Source: JAHEDH01 sp963745865
GTDB taxonomy: Bacteria > Actinomycetota > Acidimicrobiia > Spongiisociales > ZC4RG35
Assembly: GCA_963745865.1 (NCBI GenBank)
Contig: CAVUYZ010000005.1
Span: 62,001-126,000, forward strand
DNA: 64,000 nucleotides
Reading direction: 5' to 3'
Every line of letters begins with the position of its first letter. Position 1 is the first letter of the stretch. The translations under genes were made by a program, and so were the position numbers. Below are positions 25,003 to 33,257 of this stretch, piece after piece. The notes under the pieces were generated by a model, which saw only the letters and a program-made list of their open reading frames with translations, was not told the origin of the DNA and did no database searches.

Positions 25003-26567
25003 GCCCCGGAGCGCAGCAGCCCGACGATGATTCCGTCGCTCAGCGCGTCCCATGAGGCTTCGATCACGTTCTCGTGGACGCCGATCGTGCCCCACGATCC
25101 CTTGTGGTCGGATGTCTCGATCAGCACACGAACCTGGGCGCCCGTCCCGTCCGCCGAATCGAGGACTCGCACCCGGTAGTCGCTCAAGCGCAGGTCTGCG
25201 ATCTGTGGATAGGCGTTGCTCAGCGCCGTCCGAAGCGCCTGGTCGAGGGCATGGACCGGACCGACGCCCTCGCCGGTCGTCACGAAGCGGTCGTCGCCGA
25301 CGTGCAGCTTCACCGTCGCCTCGGCGATCACCTCTTCGTCGGCCCTGCTCTCGATGTACGTCCGGAATGACTCGAGCCGGAAGTAGGGCTGTTCCCAGCC
25401 GGTCGCCTGACGCACGAGCAACTCGAAGCTGCCGTCTGCCGCTTCGAAGTGGTAGCCCTCGTGTTCGAGCTCTTTGACCTTGTCGAGGATCACCCGCGCC
25501 AACTCGTCGTCCATCTCGAGCCCGAGCTCGGCCGCTTTCGAGAGGATCGACGCCTTTCCGGCCTGTTCCGACACGACCATGCGGGTGTGGTTGCCGACGA
25601 ACGAGGGATCGGTGTGCTCGTATGCGTCCGGTCGTCGGGCCAGGGCGGAGGTGTGGAGCCCGGCCTTGTGCGTGAACGCCGACCCGCCGACGTAGGGGCG
25701 GTGAGGGTCGAGGTTGATGTTCACGACTTCGGCGATGTGGTGGCTGATCGGCGACAGCATCTCGAGTTGGGCGCTGCTCAGCACGGGTCGGTCCATCTTC
25801 AGCACCAGGTCGGGCAGGATCGTGCACAGGTCGGCATTGCCGGTGCGCTCCCCGTAGCCGTTCACGCATCCCTGGATCTGACGGACCCCGGCACCGACCG
25901 AAGCGAGCGACGAGGCCACGGCACACCCGGCGTCGTTGTGGAAGTGGACCCCGACGCTCGAGTCGTCGATCTCTCGATGGACGGCGTCGATCGTGGCGAG
26001 GACCTGCGCGGGGAGGGTTCCGCCGTTGGTGTCGCACAGGACCAGTCGCTCGGCTCCAGCATCCCGGGCCGCCCTGAGGACGTTCAAGGAGAACTCCGGA
26101 TTGGAGCGGTATCCATCGAAGAAGTGCTCGGCATCGAAGAACACCCGTCTGTCGTGGCGCCGCAGGAATTCGATCGACTCGGCGACCATCCGGATCCCTT
26201 CGTCGAGATCGGTGCGGAGCGCCTCTCGCACGTGGTAGTCCCACGACTTGCCGACGATGCAGATCACCTCGGTCTCGGCCGCCAGCAGGGCAGCGAGCTG
26301 GGGGTCGTCGTCGACGGTGTTGCGGGGACGTCGGGTCGAGCCGAATGCCGTGAGGGTCGCATTCCGGAAATCGATCTCGGTCCTGGCCCGAGCGAAGAAC
26401 TCGTCGTCCTTGGGGAGTGCCCCCGGCCAGCCGCCCTCGATGTAGGCGACCCCGAGGTCGTCGAGCAGTGAGGCGATTCGCATCTTGTCGTTGACCGTCA
26501 GCGAAATGCCCTCTTGCTGGGACCCGTCGCGGAGCGTGGTGTCGTAGATCTCGAGTTCCGTCGTCAT
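24999..26567 (-). CDS. cimA: (R)-citramalate synthase
   Basis: Condenses acetyl-CoA with pyruvate to (R)-citramalate, the threonine-independent entry to isoleucine synthesis. The 522-residue protein has an HMG-lyase-like TIM barrel. Its metal and substrate motifs are DTTLRDGSQQEG at residues 9-20, VHFHNDAGCAVASSLASV and QGCVNGYGERTGNADL. A C-terminal LeuA-type allosteric domain follows (about residues 395-515, with GSWGTIGVHENVIEASW). The length and GERTGNADL point to citramalate synthase rather than 2-isopropylmalate or homocitrate synthase. It is preceded by a leader peptide with four Ile codons and a terminator (26590-26681), which independently supports a role in isoleucine synthesis. It forms an operon with the downstream mycoredoxin. 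Confidence 0.93.
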   Translation of the reverse strand: MTTELEIYDTTLRDGSQQEGISLTVNDKMRIASLLDDLGVAYIEGGWPGALPKDDEFFARARTEIDFRNATLTAFGSTRRPRNTVDDDPQLAALLAAETEVICIVGKSWDYHVREALRTDLDEGIRMVAESIEFLRRHDRRVFFDAEHFFDGYRSNPEFSLNVLRAARDAGAERLVLCDTNGGTLPAQVLATIDAVHREIDDSSVGVHFHNDAGCAVASSLASVGAGVRQIQGCVNGYGERTGNADLCTILPDLVLKMDRPVLSSAQLEMLSPISHHIAEVVNINLDPHRPYVGGSAFTHKAGLHTSALARRPDAYEHTDPSFVGNHTRMVVSEQAGKASILSKAAELGLEMDDELARVILDKVKELEHEGYHFEAADGSFELLVRQATGWEQPYFRLESFRTYIESRADEEVIAEATVKLHVGDDRFVTTGEGVGPVHALDQALRTALSNAYPQIADLRLSDYRVRVLDSADGTGAQVRVLIETSDHKGSWGTIGVHENVIEASWDALSDGIIVGLLRSGA

Positions 26568-26589
26568 GTGTCATCTCCCTCGGAGCATG

Positions 26590-26615
26590 AAAAACCCCCT
26601 GCCGACGGCAGAGGG
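26590..26615 (-). terminator. Attenuator: intrinsic terminator before cimA
   Basis: On the minus strand, CCCTCTGCCG and CGGCAGGGGG form a 10-base-pair G/C-rich stem (two G-U pairs, near-zero loop before breathing) followed at once by TTTTT. It ends 23 bases before the cimA ATG, between the leader peptide and the gene, and so fits a transcription attenuator. A second, competing hairpin can form upstream from ACACC and GGTGT (around 26622-26643). Confidence 0.85.
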
Positions 26616-26645
26616 ATGCGGGCGCACACCGGGAGTGGTGTCCGC

Positions 26646-26681
26646 CTAGTCGATAATGATGATGAAAGTCGCGTTGCTCAT
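26646..26681 (-). CDS. Isoleucine-rich leader peptide of cimA (attenuation)
   Basis: An 11-residue open frame reading MSNATFIIIID and then TAG. Its four consecutive isoleucine codons are ATC ATC ATT ATC. It starts at 26681 and stops 30 bases before the terminator stem. Ribosome stalling at these codons when charged Ile-tRNA is scarce would favour the upstream alternative hairpin and allow readthrough into cimA. This is the classical ilv/leu/trp logic applied to citramalate synthase. The reading frame, codon run and terminator are seen directly; the control mechanism is inferred from known attenuators. Confidence 0.85.
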   Translation of the reverse strand: MSNATFIIIID

Positions 26682-26690
26682 CGGCTTTCT

Positions 26691-26696
26691 ACTATA
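26691..26696 (-). promoter_or_regulatory. -10-like box for the cimA leader transcript
   Basis: TATAGT on the minus strand lies 9 bases before the leader-peptide ATG. The leader RNA would therefore start almost at the start codon, as in many actinobacterial leaderless transcripts. I find no good -35 at 16-18 bases. Confidence 0.4.
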
Positions 26697-26725
26697 GCCC
26701 CAGGCCGATCTACCTTTACCGGTCC

Positions 26726-27967
26726 ATGCCAACCATCCGGACCCTCGTGATCGTCTTCGTGCTCGCGGCCGTTGCAGTCGGCGGGTATCTCAGCCTCTCC
26801 GGCGGCGAGCGTGAAGCTCCCTACATCCCGGTCAAGGACGATCCGCAGGCCGGAACGCCTGAGATCGAGCGCCCGGGGTTCATCAGAGCGAACGAAGGGT
26901 GCGAGCGGGGACTCGGCGGCTCGTTCATCGATGAGCCGAGGGGGTTCGAGGCGCGGCAGGTGCTATCGGGCCTCGAGGCGCCGACCGTGCTCGAGTTCCT
27001 CGACGACACGGTGGCGTTCATCGGGCAACGCGACGGCATCGTGAAGCGATGGGATCTCGCATCCGGTGACGTCGAGACGGTGATCGATTTGAGCGCCGAG
27101 ACGGGGACCGAGCGAGATCAAGGGTTGCTCGGCCTTGCCGTGACACCCGATGCCAAGCATCTCCTGGTGCATTACACGACGTCAGACGACACCTCGAAGA
27201 TCGTGGCGCAGCCGCTCGACGACGGGGTACCCACGCTCACCGGGCGGGTCGATGTGCTCACTGTCGAGCAGCCATCAGCCCAGCACAATGGCGGCAGCAT
27301 CGCCTTCGATGCGGACGGGATGTTGTGGGCCAGCTTCGGTGACGGTGGCGGTCAGGGTGACAATTTCGGCAACGCCCAGGACCCGACGACGCCACTCGGC
27401 TCGATGCTGCGCCTCGAGGTCGACCTGGACGACCTCTCGGTCCGCGGCGCGCCCGGCAACCCCTACCTCGACTCCGAAGACGGCCATCCCTGGGCGTTTG
27501 CCGTGGGAATCCGGAACCCGTTCCGGTTCTCGATCGACTCACTCACCGGTGAGCTGTGGGTGGGCGATGTCGGTCAGGCCTGTGTCGAGGAGGTGTCGGT
27601 GATCGATCCGGCGACGGACGCCGGAGCCAACCTGGGCTGGCCGATCTTCGAAGGCAACCGCCCGTTCCTGGGTGACCTGGTCGGAGAGCACCATGCTCCG
27701 GTGTTCGACTACGGGCGGCCGGGCGGGTTCTGCGCCGTCGTGGGCGGAGAGGTGTATCGGGGCTCGGCGATCGAGGGGCTCGGCGGCTCCTACGTCTTCA
27801 CCGATTACTGCGGCTCGGAGATCATGGTGCTCGAGGGGAGGGCGGGGCCTGCCGTGCGCACCGGAGTCGAGATCCAGTCCCCACTCGACATCACCGCCGA
27901 CCCGTCAGGCGAGCTCTTCGTCGTCTCGATGGTTGGCGATGTCTTCGAGTTGGTTCCGACCGGGTAG
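26726..27967 (+). CDS. PQQ-dependent sugar dehydrogenase-like (GSDH/sorbosone family) protein, membrane-anchored
   Basis: A 413-residue protein with an N-terminal membrane anchor/signal (residues 5-24) followed by a six-bladed beta-propeller of the soluble glucose/sorbosone dehydrogenase family. The motifs QHNGGSIAFDADGMLWASFGDGG (catalytic His), AVGIRNPFRFSID, GDVGQ and ANLGWPIFEG are diagnostic. Such proteins oxidise aldose sugars outside the membrane using PQQ. Many actinobacterial members lack a demonstrated cofactor, so activity is not certain. A pair of extra cysteines in the mature part (NEGC and QACVEE) may form a disulfide. It is divergent from the cimA leader, with about 30 bases between their -10 regions. 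Confidence 0.8.
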   Translation: MPTIRTLVIVFVLAAVAVGGYLSLSGGEREAPYIPVKDDPQAGTPEIERPGFIRANEGCERGLGGSFIDEPRGFEARQVLSGLEAPTVLEFLDDTVAFIGQRDGIVKRWDLASGDVETVIDLSAETGTERDQGLLGLAVTPDAKHLLVHYTTSDDTSKIVAQPLDDGVPTLTGRVDVLTVEQPSAQHNGGSIAFDADGMLWASFGDGGGQGDNFGNAQDPTTPLGSMLRLEVDLDDLSVRGAPGNPYLDSEDGHPWAFAVGIRNPFRFSIDSLTGELWVGDVGQACVEEVSVIDPATDAGANLGWPIFEGNRPFLGDLVGEHHAPVFDYGRPGGFCAVVGGEVYRGSAIEGLGGSYVFTDYCGSEIMVLEGRAGPAVRTGVEIQSPLDITADPSGELFVVSMVGDVFELVPTG

Positions 27968-27968
27968 G

Positions 27969-29564
27969 TCACTCGATCGTCGATCCGATGACCGTTGGAG
28001 GAGCGGCGGCCAGCACGAAGATCCCCGGGTATCCGGAGGTCTCGAACCCGAGGCTCGGGTTCGATCGGAGGGTCGAGTCGATGATCGACATGGTCCCGGT
28101 TCGGTTGTTGCTGACGAAGAAGATGGCTCCGCCACCCTCGTTGGCGGTGTTGTTCTCCATCACGGTGGACTGGACGGTCAGCGTCATCTGATTGCCGTCG
28201 AGATAGATGCCACCCCCGTTGCCGCCTCCTGGTGTGCCGCTCCGTTGGGGGTTGGCGCCGATCCCGACGGCAGCATTGTGGCTGAACACCGAGTTGAGCA
28301 TCACCCAGGAGACCCCGATGCTGCTCGTCGCCCCGCCGTTCGAGCAGACGTTGGCGAGGTCTGCCCGACCTCCGAACGTCGAGTTCACGACATACACGGG
28401 TTGCCCCTCGTGTTGGGAGAGGACCCGTAGCGCCCCACCACCGACGTCGGGGCCGGCAGCCTCACACCGGTTCGAGAAGAAGCGGGAGTTCACGACTCTG
28501 ACCCGTCCGCCGCGAACGAACACGGCTCCTCCGCCGCCACCATCGATCGTCTCGCCGGTGGAGTCTCCGTCGATGAACGTGAGGTTCTGGATCACGAGCC
28601 GCGGGCGGTCCTGGTTCTGGCAGTGCGAGGTGATCCACACCAGTGACTGGTCGCACGTGTTCATGTAGAGGATTCGCCGCTCGCCCATTCCGCTCAGCGT
28701 CACGAGGCCACCGCCATCGAGCACGACGTCCGGATCGGCATCGTTGAACACCCTGGCTGTCGCCGTCATCTGAATGGTGACCGGATCCGGTCCGCAATCG
28801 AACGTGATGATCCCGCCCGTCGCCACCGCATCCACCACGGCATCGGACGTGCACGAGGCTGCCGTCCCGGTTCCGACCACCGTCGTGGGGTCGGACGTGT
28901 CGACCGGTCCGGCTGCAGCGGGGACGGGTGCAGTGCCTGCGGGGTTGCCGGCGGGCGGGAGCGGCCGGGGCTCTACCGGGACCGGGTCCAGCCCGAGCGC
29001 CCGTGTCAGGAAGGTCGCCATCTGCGCCCGGGTCACGGGATCGTCGGGGCAGTAGCGGGTGGCGGCGCATCCGGCGGTGACTCCTGCCGCGTAGATCCGG
29101 TCGATCTCGGTCGTGAAGGTTTCGCCGGTGTCGGTGAACGGTGCCGGGGCAGCGTCGGGCAGCCCGAGCGCACGGTCGATGAACGCCGCCATCTGGCCCC
29201 GCAGGACGATCTCGTCGGGGCAGTAGCGGGTGGCGGCGCATCCGGCCGTGATTCCTGCCGCGTAGAGCCGGTCGATCTCGGTCGTGAAGGTTTCGCCGGT
29301 GTCGGTGAACGGTGCCGGGGCAGCGTCGGGTAGCCCGAGCGCACGGTCGATGAACGCCGCCATCTGGCCCCGGGTGACCGGGGCGGCCGGGCAGAACCTG
29401 TCCGGCTCGCAGCCATTGGTGATCCCGGCTCCTACCAATGCCTCGATGTTCGGCTCGTGAGGGTTGCCGTCATCGTCGATGAACGTCCCACCTGGGGCTA
29501 GCGCCGCGGCGGGAAGGGCGGCGACCATCACCAATACGACGAGTGTGATCTTCCCCCGTGACAT
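27969..29564 (-). CDS. Secreted SLH-repeat protein with right-handed beta-helix domain
   Basis: A 531-residue surface protein. A signal peptide (MSRGKITLVVLVMVAALP...AAALA) is followed by three S-layer-homology repeats (about residues 22-200). Each carries a cysteine pair and the phrase RYCPDxxVTRxQMAxFxxRALGL. A Pro/Ala-rich linker follows. The C-terminal part (about 235-531) resembles a parallel beta-helix with polymorphic outer-membrane-like repeats (GGGGGAVFVRGG, NNTANEGGGAIFF). SLH repeats attach proteins to cell-wall polymers. Paired cysteines in them recur in actinobacterial SLH proteins; here they may form disulfides. Two SLH units are almost identical in DNA (171-base repeats). The start chosen is ATG 29564. 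Confidence 0.75.
   Translation of the reverse strand: MSRGKITLVVLVMVAALPAAALAPGGTFIDDDGNPHEPNIEALVGAGITNGCEPDRFCPAAPVTRGQMAAFIDRALGLPDAAPAPFTDTGETFTTEIDRLYAAGITAGCAATRYCPDEIVLRGQMAAFIDRALGLPDAAPAPFTDTGETFTTEIDRIYAAGVTAGCAATRYCPDDPVTRAQMATFLTRALGLDPVPVEPRPLPPAGNPAGTAPVPAAAGPVDTSDPTTVVGTGTAASCTSDAVVDAVATGGIITFDCGPDPVTIQMTATARVFNDADPDVVLDGGGLVTLSGMGERRILYMNTCDQSLVWITSHCQNQDRPRLVIQNLTFIDGDSTGETIDGGGGGAVFVRGGRVRVVNSRFFSNRCEAAGPDVGGGALRVLSQHEGQPVYVVNSTFGGRADLANVCSNGGATSSIGVSWVMLNSVFSHNAAVGIGANPQRSGTPGGGNGGGIYLDGNQMTLTVQSTVMENNTANEGGGAIFFVSNNRTGTMSIIDSTLRSNPSLGFETSGYPGIFVLAAAPPTVIGSTIE
29041..29382 (-). repeat. Two tandem 171-bp repeats inside the SLH gene
   Basis: Units 29041-29211 and 29212-29382 are nearly identical over about 150 bases; they differ at a few positions and at the 3' edge. 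Each encodes one 57-residue SLH repeat (LGLPDAAPAPFTDTGETF core). The near-identity at third codon positions indicates a recent duplication or ongoing gene conversion, and possible copy-number variation between strains. Confidence 0.85.
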
Positions 29565-29604
29565 CACTGCACACCGTACCGGTCGATGCTGGGAAGTCCA
29601 GGCG

Positions 29605-29610
29605 TAGACT
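29605..29610 (+). promoter_or_regulatory. -10-like box before the ABC exporter operon
   Basis: TAGACT lies 10 bases before the GTG at 29621, and no Shine-Dalgarno sequence precedes that GTG. This fits a leaderless or near-leaderless transcript. No clear -35 is visible, so this is a weak call. Confidence 0.3.
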
Positions 29611-29620
29611 CCCCTCACTC

Positions 29621-31408
29621 GTGGCCGACATTCCCGTCCATCAGATCGCACGCGACGGAGCCCGCCTCATGGCCCGGTTCGTTCGAGCACACCCGGCGGC
29701 ATTCGCGGTGGGTGTCTTCGGCGCGGCCAACTTCGCGGCTGCGATCGTGGCGTCGGCAATCGTCGTGGGACGCATCACCGACGAGTTGATCGTCCCCGTG
29801 CTCGCCGATGGCGAACCGATCGATGGCCGAATCCGGGGTGCCGTGCTGGCTCTGATCGGGATCGCCGTCTGGAAGGCGGTTGGCATCGTCGTCCGTCGAA
29901 CCGGGGCAACCTGGATGCAGGGTCGGATGCAGGCCGACCTGAGAACCCAGCTCGTCGACCACATGTTGCGGCTCGAGCTGTCCTGGTTCCGCCGGCAGTC
30001 GACCGGCGACCTGCTCGCCGTCAGTGACTCGGATGCCGGGCGCGGCACCAACGTGCTCGGTCCATTCCCGTTCGCCACCGGCGCCGTGATGCTCCTGATC
30101 GGATCGCTCGTGATCATCGCCTTCACCGACCTGTGGCTGGCGGTCGTCGCCTTCATCGGCCTGGTCGGGAAGGTGACCATCGACATCAAGGGCGCCCAGA
30201 GGATCTTCGACGAGTTCGCCGAGGTGCAGAACCGACAGGGCAGGGCAAGCTCGGTCGCCCACGAGTCGATCGACGGCGCATTGACCGTCAAGGCGCTCGG
30301 TCGGGAGCACGAGGAGGTCGTCCGCTTCACCGAGGCATCGGAGGGTCTGCGGGATCAGCTGATCACCGTCGCCAGAAAGTTCACCTTCTACGACTCGGTC
30401 CAGGACATGATCCCGGCGGTGACGTCCCTGGCGATCCTCATCGTGGGGGCGATGCGTGTTGCGGACGGCTTCGTGACCGCCGGTGATCTGGTCACGGTCA
30501 CGTACCTGTTGTCGCTGATCGCCTTCCCGTTGAGGCTGATCGGCTTCGTGCTCTGGGAGATGTCGGGAAGCCTGGCCGCGATGAAGCGAGTCGATGCCGT
30601 GCTGGGGACGACCGACGAAGTCCGGTACGGACCGACCAGCGCCTCGCGAGAGTCGGCGGGTGCCGATGTCGACAGCCGGGGCGTGTCGTTCTCCTACGAG
30701 GGCGACGAGTTGGTGCTCGACGGCGTCGAGTTCGTGATCCGAGCCGGGAGCACCGTTGCGGTCGTCGGGCCGACCGGATCGGGCAAGTCGACCCTCGTCA
30801 CGCTGATGGCGCGATTGTGGGATCCCCAGGACGGGGCGATTCGCCTCGACGGCCGCGATCTGCGCGACTTCGCACGATCGGCGCTGGCCGGCGAGGTCGC
30901 GTTCGTTGGGCAGGAGGTGTTCCTCTTCGACGACACGGTGTCGGGGAACATCGCCTTCGGCATCGACGCCCTTCAGCCCGAGATCGAGGAAGCCGCAAAC
31001 CTGGCCGGCGCCCACCGATTCATCATCGAACTCCCCGAGGGGTACTCCACCCAGTTGGGTGAGCGCGGCGCCACCCTCTCCGGTGGCCAACGGCAGCGCA
31101 TCGCCCTCGCCAGGGCCCTCGCCAGGAGGCCGCGTCTGCTGATCCTCGACGATGCGACGTCGGCGATCGACCCATCCGTCGAGACCGAGATCCTGTCGGG
31201 CCTCAAGCGGTCCGACCTCCCATCGACGGTGGTCGTCGTGGCATACCGGCACTCCTCGATCGCGCTGGCCGACGAGGTGATCTTCCTCGAAGGGGGTCGG
31301 GTCGTCGCCCAGGGAACGCACGACGAGCTTCTCGCCGAACCGGGATACGCCCGGCTGCTGCAGGCCTACGAACGTGACGCAGTCGCACGCGAGACGCGCG
31401 ATGAGTGA
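29621..31408 (+). CDS. ABC exporter half-transporter, degenerate ATPase site subunit
   Basis: A half-transporter with six membrane helices followed by a nucleotide-binding domain. Walker A is GPTGSGKST and the signature is a canonical LSGGQRQR. Walker B ends ILILDDATSAID-like (LLILDDATS), with Asp in place of the catalytic Glu. The switch histidine position reads AYRHSS, with Tyr instead of His. These changes mark the non-hydrolysing site of heterodimeric exporters such as TM287/288 and BmrCD. The partner follows immediately (8-base overlap). Start is uncertain. I prefer GTG 29621 (leaderless context). ATG 29669 has a GGAG 8 bases upstream, and a GTG at 29558 is also open. It likely exports lipids, peptides or drugs; the substrate is unknown. 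Confidence 0.85.
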   Translation: MADIPVHQIARDGARLMARFVRAHPAAFAVGVFGAANFAAAIVASAIVVGRITDELIVPVLADGEPIDGRIRGAVLALIGIAVWKAVGIVVRRTGATWMQGRMQADLRTQLVDHMLRLELSWFRRQSTGDLLAVSDSDAGRGTNVLGPFPFATGAVMLLIGSLVIIAFTDLWLAVVAFIGLVGKVTIDIKGAQRIFDEFAEVQNRQGRASSVAHESIDGALTVKALGREHEEVVRFTEASEGLRDQLITVARKFTFYDSVQDMIPAVTSLAILIVGAMRVADGFVTAGDLVTVTYLLSLIAFPLRLIGFVLWEMSGSLAAMKRVDAVLGTTDEVRYGPTSASRESAGADVDSRGVSFSYEGDELVLDGVEFVIRAGSTVAVVGPTGSGKSTLVTLMARLWDPQDGAIRLDGRDLRDFARSALAGEVAFVGQEVFLFDDTVSGNIAFGIDALQPEIEEAANLAGAHRFIIELPEGYSTQLGERGATLSGGQRQRIALARALARRPRLLILDDATSAIDPSVETEILSGLKRSDLPSTVVVVAYRHSSIALADEVIFLEGGRVVAQGTHDELLAEPGYARLLQAYERDAVARETRDE

Positions 31409-33161
31409 GATGACGACCCGGCGGGCACTGCTGCGGCTCTTCACCGAGGTGCCGGTCATCAAGAAGGGGCTGTGGCTGACCCTGCTCCTGGCGTTTCTCG
31501 GGACCGGGCTCAACGTCGCCGTCCCCATCGTCGTCCAGCAGATCGTCGACAACGAGATCGTCGGGGCCGGCGGCGTCGATCTCGGCTCGACCACCCAGCA
31601 GGGCGCGGTGGCACTGGTGTTCATGGTCGCTGCCGCATTCGCTCGGCGCTATTCGACGTTGCGCCTGCAGGCGACCGCAGCCCGAGGGCTGTCCGATCTC
31701 CGGATCAAGGTCTTCGGGCATCTCCACCGGATGTCGGCGCTTCATGTCCAATCCGAACGGCGCGGCTCGCTCGTCGCCAGAGTCACCAGCGACGTCTATC
31801 GGATTCAGGATTTCATGGGGTGGGGCGGGATGGGGATGGTCATCGGCGTGTCGCAGCTGATCCTCACCGTGATCGCGATGTTCGTCTACCGGTGGCAGCT
31901 GGCGGCGCTGGTCGTCCTCGGAGTGACCGTGTACGGGCTCTCGTTGTTCTGGTTCCAGCGCATCCTCTCCCGAGCCCACGACCGGGTGCGCGAGCGCGTG
32001 GCAGACGCGATGAGCGCCCTCGGTGAATCGATCACCGCATTGCCGGTCGTGCGGGCGTATGGAGCGGAGACGGTGACCTCGCGGCGGGTGCGGATGGCCG
32101 TCGACCGTCAGTTCGACGCCGAGTTCAAGACGTTCATGCTCGGCTCGACCCTCTTCAGCTCAGCCGAAGTGTTCGCCGGGAGCCTCGGTGCCGGGGTCAT
32201 CGCCGCCGGTGTGCTGTTGGGCACCACAGCCGGGGTGACGTCGGGAACCCTGCTCGCCTTTCTGTTCCTGGTCAATCTGCTCGTCCAGCCTGTCCAGACG
32301 CTCGTCGAAACGCTCGACTCGGCCCAAGCCGCGGCCGCCGGGATGCGGCGCGTCCTGGCCGTTCTCGACCGTGACAGCGATCTCGGAGATCCGCCGGACG
32401 GTCTCTCGTTGCCAGACGGCCCGCTGGACGTCAACGTCGAGGGCGTGCGCTTCAGCTACCCGACAGGCGATGAGGTCCTCACCGACGTCGCGGTCGACAT
32501 CGGGGCAGGTGCGAGCGTGGCGATCGTGGGGGAGACGGGCTCGGGCAAGACCACGTTCGCCAAGCTGCTCGTTCGACTGCTCGACCCGACTGGCGGAGCC
32601 ATTCGCATCGGTGGCCTGCCGGTCGACCGTGTGGCATTCGGGTCGCTCCGGTCGCGTGTCGCCTACGTCCCTCAGGAGGGGTTCTTGTTCGACACCACCG
32701 TCGCCGGCAATGTCAGATACGGCCGACCCGGTGCGTCCGACGAAGAGGTCACCGCAGCGTTCGCCGATCTCGAATTGCTCGATTGGCTCGGCTCGCTCTC
32801 CGAGGGGCTCGAGACCCGGGTGGGCGAACGGGGTTCGGCACTGTCAGCGGGGGAACGACAGCTGGTGGCGCTGGCGCGTGCATGGATGTCGCAGCCCGAT
32901 CTCCTCGTCCTCGACGAGGCGACTTCGGCGGTCGATCCGGCCCTGGAAGTGTCGTTGCGGCGGGCGATCGACCGGCTCATCGCCGGACGGACCTCCATCA
33001 CGATCGCCCACCGGATGTCGACCGCGGAAGCCGCCGACCGGGTACTCGTCTTCGATCACGGCAGGCTCGTCGAGTCGGGCGACCACGAGAGCTTGATCGC
33101 CGTGGGCGGCGTCTATGCCGCGATGCACGTGGACTGGACGTCGGGGACCAGGTTGGGGTGA
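31401..33161 (+). CDS. ABC exporter half-transporter, catalytic ATPase subunit
   Basis: A 586-residue partner of the preceding half-transporter. Six membrane helices are followed by an ATPase domain with Walker A GETGSGKTT, a Walker B with the catalytic glutamate (LLVLDEATSAVD) and a normal switch histidine (IAHRMST). Its signature motif is degenerate (LSAGERQ instead of LSGGQ). Combined with the first subunit's Asp for Glu, this predicts one consensus and one degenerate ATP site, exactly as in known heterodimeric exporters. The ATG at 31401 lies within the end of the first gene. It ends about 95 bases before trpS. Confidence 0.88.
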   Translation: MSEMTTRRALLRLFTEVPVIKKGLWLTLLLAFLGTGLNVAVPIVVQQIVDNEIVGAGGVDLGSTTQQGAVALVFMVAAAFARRYSTLRLQATAARGLSDLRIKVFGHLHRMSALHVQSERRGSLVARVTSDVYRIQDFMGWGGMGMVIGVSQLILTVIAMFVYRWQLAALVVLGVTVYGLSLFWFQRILSRAHDRVRERVADAMSALGESITALPVVRAYGAETVTSRRVRMAVDRQFDAEFKTFMLGSTLFSSAEVFAGSLGAGVIAAGVLLGTTAGVTSGTLLAFLFLVNLLVQPVQTLVETLDSAQAAAAGMRRVLAVLDRDSDLGDPPDGLSLPDGPLDVNVEGVRFSYPTGDEVLTDVAVDIGAGASVAIVGETGSGKTTFAKLLVRLLDPTGGAIRIGGLPVDRVAFGSLRSRVAYVPQEGFLFDTTVAGNVRYGRPGASDEEVTAAFADLELLDWLGSLSEGLETRVGERGSALSAGERQLVALARAWMSQPDLLVLDEATSAVDPALEVSLRRAIDRLIAGRTSITIAHRMSTAEAADRVLVFDHGRLVESGDHESLIAVGGVYAAMHVDWTSGTRLG

Positions 33162-33257
33162 GTCACGCACTCATGGGTACATTCCCACCTGACCAACGGA
33201 GTCGACATGACACAGAGAGATGACCAGGCCAGACGAGTCTGGCTGGAGGATCGGAAC

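Noticed and set aside
33207..33257. Possible tryptophan leader peptide upstream of trpS
   Set aside because: The frame from 33207 is in frame with trpS and has only one TGG codon, and no terminator hairpin separates it from trpS; a perfect SD before ATG 33258 shows a normal start.
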